DNA from: UBA10649 sp965278945
Lineage (GTDB): Bacteria; Actinomycetota; Actinomycetes; S36-B12
Assembly (NCBI GenBank): GCA_965278945.1
Contig: OZ257128.1
Location: forward strand, 1,922,001 to 1,986,000
Direction: 5' to 3'
Length of the DNA stretch: 64,000 bases
Position numbers and translations under genes: made by a program. Positions 61,776-64,000 of the stretch are shown piece after piece (position 1 is the first letter of the stretch; every line of letters starts with the position of its first letter). The notes beneath the pieces were generated by a model, which saw only the letters and a list, made by a program, of their open reading frames with translations, did no database searches and was not told the DNA's origin.

Positions 61776-62990
61776 CGCCCCGAGCACCTCGTCGCGCATC
61801 GCCCAGAAGTCGCCCGAGGTGATGGAGTCACGAACCCGATCGATCAGCCGGATGATGTAGCGCTCGTTGTGGATCGTCGCCAGCGTCGACGCGAGCATCT
61901 CCTTCGCGCGGAACAGGTGGTGCACGTACGCGCGCGTGTAGTTCTGGCACGTGTAGCAGTCGCATGAGTCATCGATCGGATTGAAATCACGACGGTAGAC
62001 GCCGTTGGTGATGTGGAAGCGACGATCGCGGTGGTAAACCGAACCGTTCCGGGCATTCCTCGATGGGGCGACGCAGTCGAACGTGTCGGCGCCACTGGCC
62101 ACCGCGGTGAAGACGTCGTCGGCCTGCCCGATGCCCAGCAGGTGGCGCGGCCGATCGTCGGGCAGTTCCTCGACGACCCAGCGGACGATCTCGCCCAGGC
62201 GTTCCTTCTCCAGCGCGCCACCGATTCCGAAGCCGTCCATGTCCAAGGCGGCGAGATCACGCGCAGACTGACGTCGCAGGTCCTCGTACTGAGCGCCCTG
62301 GACCACCGCGAAGAGCGCCTGGTAAGGACGGTGCGACCTCTCGATCGTCAGCTTCTGGTGCTCGGCAACGCAGCGCACCGCCCATGCCTGGGTCCGGGCG
62401 ACCGAGCGCTCCTGGTACTCGCGAGTGTTGAGCAAGGTCGTGCACTCGTCGAAAGCGAAGATGATGTCCGCTCCGATTTGGTGCTGAACCCGCATCGAGA
62501 CTTCCGGGGTGAATCGGTGCAGCGAGCCGTCCAGGTGCGACTTGAAGGTCACTCCGTCGTCGTCGACATGCGCGAGGCGGTCCTTGCCCTCGGCGATGAC
62601 GTCATCCGACCTCACGGTTCGGGCATCCATCGCGAGGATCTTCTTGAACCCGACTCCAAGGGACAGGACCTGGAACCCGCCGCTGTCGGTGATCGTCGGC
62701 CCGTCCCAGTTCATGAAAGTGCCCAGTCCGCCCGCCTCGTCGACGACGTCGGAACCGGGCTGCAGGTACAAGTGGTACGCATTGGCGAGCACGACCTGCG
62801 CGCCGACCGCGCGCATCGCCTCCGGCAGCACGGACTTGACGGTGGCTTTGGTCCCGACGGGAGTGAACGCCGGGGTCCGGATCTGGCCGTGCGGAGTCGT
62901 GATGACACCAGCGCGACCTAGCGCCCGCTCGCCCTTCGGGCCGTCCTCGAGCCGAGCAAGCGGCTCGAACGAGAAGCCGGCCGAACTCAC
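61761..62990 (-). CDS. tgt: Queuine/preQ1 tRNA-ribosyltransferase
   Basis: Exchanges G34 of GUN-anticodon tRNAs for the queuosine precursor. 409 residues from GTG 62990 (overlaps the upstream lipoprotein stop, GTGA). Catalytic Asp in TITDSGGFQV and nucleophile Asp in ADTFDCVAPSRNARNG; zinc site CDCYTCQNYTRAYVHHLF. The protein is complete. No de novo queC/D/E/F genes are visible in the window, so the cell may rely on uptake. Confidence 0.95.
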   Translation of the reverse strand: MSSAGFSFEPLARLEDGPKGERALGRAGVITTPHGQIRTPAFTPVGTKATVKSVLPEAMRAVGAQVVLANAYHLYLQPGSDVVDEAGGLGTFMNWDGPTITDSGGFQVLSLGVGFKKILAMDARTVRSDDVIAEGKDRLAHVDDDGVTFKSHLDGSLHRFTPEVSMRVQHQIGADIIFAFDECTTLLNTREYQERSVARTQAWAVRCVAEHQKLTIERSHRPYQALFAVVQGAQYEDLRRQSARDLAALDMDGFGIGGALEKERLGEIVRWVVEELPDDRPRHLLGIGQADDVFTAVASGADTFDCVAPSRNARNGSVYHRDRRFHITNGVYRRDFNPIDDSCDCYTCQNYTRAYVHHLFRAKEMLASTLATIHNERYIIRLIDRVRDSITSGDFWAMRDEVLGALDAG

Positions 62991-63484
62991 TCCCGCTCCG
63001 GTGCCAGGACGTCGGTCGGCGCGAACTGGTCGCGAACGGGCGCGATCCACGCGTCGATCGCCTCATCGACCCCAGGGTTGACGTCACCGCAGAACTGCGG
63101 TGACAGGTCCACGATCACCTCACCGCCGCTCACGACCTCCAGATCGATCGACGTACCGCCCGTGCACCCCTCGTCGCCGGTCTCGACGGTCAGGCCCACG
63201 ATGTCGTCGAGCGTGCCCGCGAGTTGCTCCCACGCACTGCGCGACGTCGGGACACTCTCGTCGGCCAGCACATCGCCATAGCTGTCAATGACGATGCGCG
63301 ACGTCGCGCTTGACGCGGTCACGGTGACGCTCCTGTGGAACTCGGGCGGCACCGAGGCGTCGTGGAAGCGATAGGTGACGACCGCATCGTCGGGAAGCGC
63401 GCTCGTCGACGTTGCGTCCTGCGACTGGCCGCATCCGGCCGAAGCCAGGGCGATCAGCGCCACCGCAAGCGCGCGAAACATCAT
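62987..63484 (-). CDS. Small lipoprotein of unknown function
   Basis: 165 residues with signal peptide MMFRALAVALIALASAGC (lipidated Cys18) and a soluble exported domain with one Cys pair (EGCTGGTSIDL, PQFCGDV) likely forming a disulfide. Its stop overlaps tgt by four bases, so it leads that transcript. I do not recognise the fold. Confidence 0.75.
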   Translation of the reverse strand: MMFRALAVALIALASAGCGQSQDATSTSALPDDAVVTYRFHDASVPPEFHRSVTVTASSATSRIVIDSYGDVLADESVPTSRSAWEQLAGTLDDIVGLTVETGDEGCTGGTSIDLEVVSGGEVIVDLSPQFCGDVNPGVDEAIDAWIAPVRDQFAPTDVLAPERE

Positions 63485-63595
63485 CCGTAGACCCTAACCG
63501 CATCGACAACACGCGATCCCAAGTGACGAAACAGACCCCTTGGTGACAGTGTGAACGAAGGGTCAGAATTTCCTCGAAAAGTTTGCGCAAAGCTC

Positions 63596-63624
63596 TTGCT
63601 GCGCTGTTCCAAACACCGTAGAAA
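63596..63624 (+). promoter_or_regulatory. Sigma70-like promoter
   Basis: TTGCTG (63596-63601), a 17-base spacer and TAGAAA (63619-63624) make a good vegetative promoter on the plus strand, with a start predicted near 63631. It is not followed by a coding sequence. Confidence 0.45.
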
Positions 63625-63630
63625 TTACCT

Positions 63631-63895
63631 ACCGCGCCGCAAGGTGCGGGTCGATGAAGGACCGAAGGCCATACGAAGGAGACAACCCCTCGGGGAAGTC
63701 ACCGGAGGATCCCGAGTGCTGGCGGGGTCGGTCGGCGGAAGAGCATCGAGGAGGCGAGAACGACATCGCCGATGCTGCGGCAACGCAGTATGAGCACCGC
63801 AATCTGCATAGTTGCGGGGCCCCGAGAAATCGGGCGGTGGGCGGGCGCTTCCGCAGAAAGGCCCCTCGAACTCATACTTCGAGGGGCCTTTCTGC
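63631..63895 (+). ncRNA. Candidate small non-coding RNA or leader (about 265 nt)
   Basis: Downstream of a good promoter and ending in an 18-bp hairpin. Internal structure: AGCATCG/CGATGCT (around 63744 and 63772) enclosing GGCGA/TCGCC, and CCGCAA/TTGCGG (around 63799 and 63814). The 5' end CTACCGC could pair with GCGGTGG near 63834. I could not match it to RNase P, tmRNA, SRP RNA or a riboswitch consensus. A 6S-like/Ms1-type RNA cannot be excluded. Confidence 0.35.
63853..63895. terminator. 18-bp perfect hairpin, loop CTCATAC
   Basis: GCAGAAAGGCCCCTCGAA (63853-63870) pairs with 63878-63895. In either direction the stem contains a short T run (CCTTTCTG), so it can act as an intrinsic terminator on both strands. 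Confidence 0.8.
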
Positions 63896-63931
63896 TGCGC
63901 CGAGCGAAAGAATTCGAGGCTGGGCAGCAGC

Positions 63932-63960
63932 GGACCCTCGAACTCATACTTCGAGGGTCC
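63932..63960. terminator. 11-bp hairpin with the same CTCATAC loop
   Basis: GGACCCTCGAA (63932-63942) pairs with 63950-63960 around CTCATAC. Outside it GCAGCG and CGCTGC (about 63926-63931 and 63967-63972) can pair further. The inner 17 bases TCGAACTCATACTTCGA are identical to those in the hairpin 79 bp upstream. Confidence 0.7.
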
Positions 63961-64000
63961 CTGTGCGCTGCTCCCAGGGGGACGTGCCACAGGCACGTGG

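Larger units (their letters stand above)
63485..64000. other. 516-bp end region without a convincing gene
   Basis: The small reading frames here have neither ribosome sites nor normal composition. The stretch holds a promoter-like element, a structured segment and two long hairpins, described separately. It may be a non-coding RNA or the leader of a gene beyond the right edge. Confidence 0.6.

Noticed and set aside
63551..63793. 80-residue plus-strand frame
   Set aside because: Arg-rich, no ribosome site, overlaps the promoter-like element; better explained as non-coding.
63625..63996. 123-residue minus-strand frame with a repeated SKYEFEGP segment
   Set aside because: The repeated peptide comes from the two hairpins; no ribosome site and no normal codon pattern.

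Overview
This window is a gene-dense, GC-rich chromosomal segment of an actinobacterium. The supporting marks are the GlgE/GlgB maltosyl-phosphate glycogen genes, the NucS mismatch endonuclease, a MurA with Asp in place of the active-site Cys, a Rho with a long Arg/Asn/Asp-rich insertion, and the order argS-lysA-hom-thrC-thrB-rho-rpmE-prfA-prmC-tsaC-glyA-wecA-atpIBEFHAGDC. Genus cannot be fixed from the sequence alone. Nearly all coding capacity is ordinary housekeeping; the accessory part is small.

Layout. 1-6.9 kb: alpha-glucan metabolism (glgP cut by the left edge, divergent glgE-glgB). 6.87-10.58 kb: two identical 1278-bp IS30-type elements in the same orientation around a DUF559-type nuclease gene. 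Each element sits at the centre of an imperfect palindrome and has its own 3-bp target duplication. 10.6-15.6 kb: a cysteine-free CnoX/YbbN-like thioredoxin protein, a sulfonate/nitrate-type ABC importer, a divergent Rrf2 regulator and a small lipoprotein. 15.6-31.5 kb: acyl-CoA carbon metabolism (MeaB, thiolase, epimerase, crotonyl-CoA carboxylase/reductase, a tandem 3-hydroxyacyl-CoA dehydrogenase, and a single-chain mutase of the ethylmalonyl-CoA type), interspersed with an OatA-like acyltransferase, two hydrolases, a Vps62-like membrane protein, nucS and an ABC exporter. A corrinoid adenosyltransferase at 33.2 kb fits the B12 need of the mutase. Together with a B12 supply these genes give much of the ethylmalonyl-CoA pathway.

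31.9-34.4 kb: murA, the adenosyltransferase and small unknown genes. 34.4-42.1 kb: complete F1Fo ATP synthase operon with AtpI and AtpZ. 42.2-53.1 kb: cell-wall lipid carrier enzyme, glyA, translation-termination genes, rho and the threonine pathway. 53.3-55.3 kb: an intact aquaporin followed by a paralogue that keeps only the first part of the fold and carries a long disordered, lysine-rich tail; this pair separates hom from lysA. 55.3-63.5 kb: lysA, argS, a cold-shock protein, a YihY-like membrane protein, tRNA-Arg(CCG), a queuosine-precursor transporter with Tgt, and a lipoprotein. The last 516 bases have no convincing gene but hold a promoter-like element and two very strong hairpins with the same 7-base loop, which may be a small non-coding RNA or a leader of a gene beyond the edge.

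Points most worth a second look: IS30 insertion into palindrome centres, the half-aquaporin with polybasic tail, the shared motif around the Rrf2 gene and the lipoprotein gene, the 24-bp inverted repeat behind the tRNA, and the structured non-coding right end.
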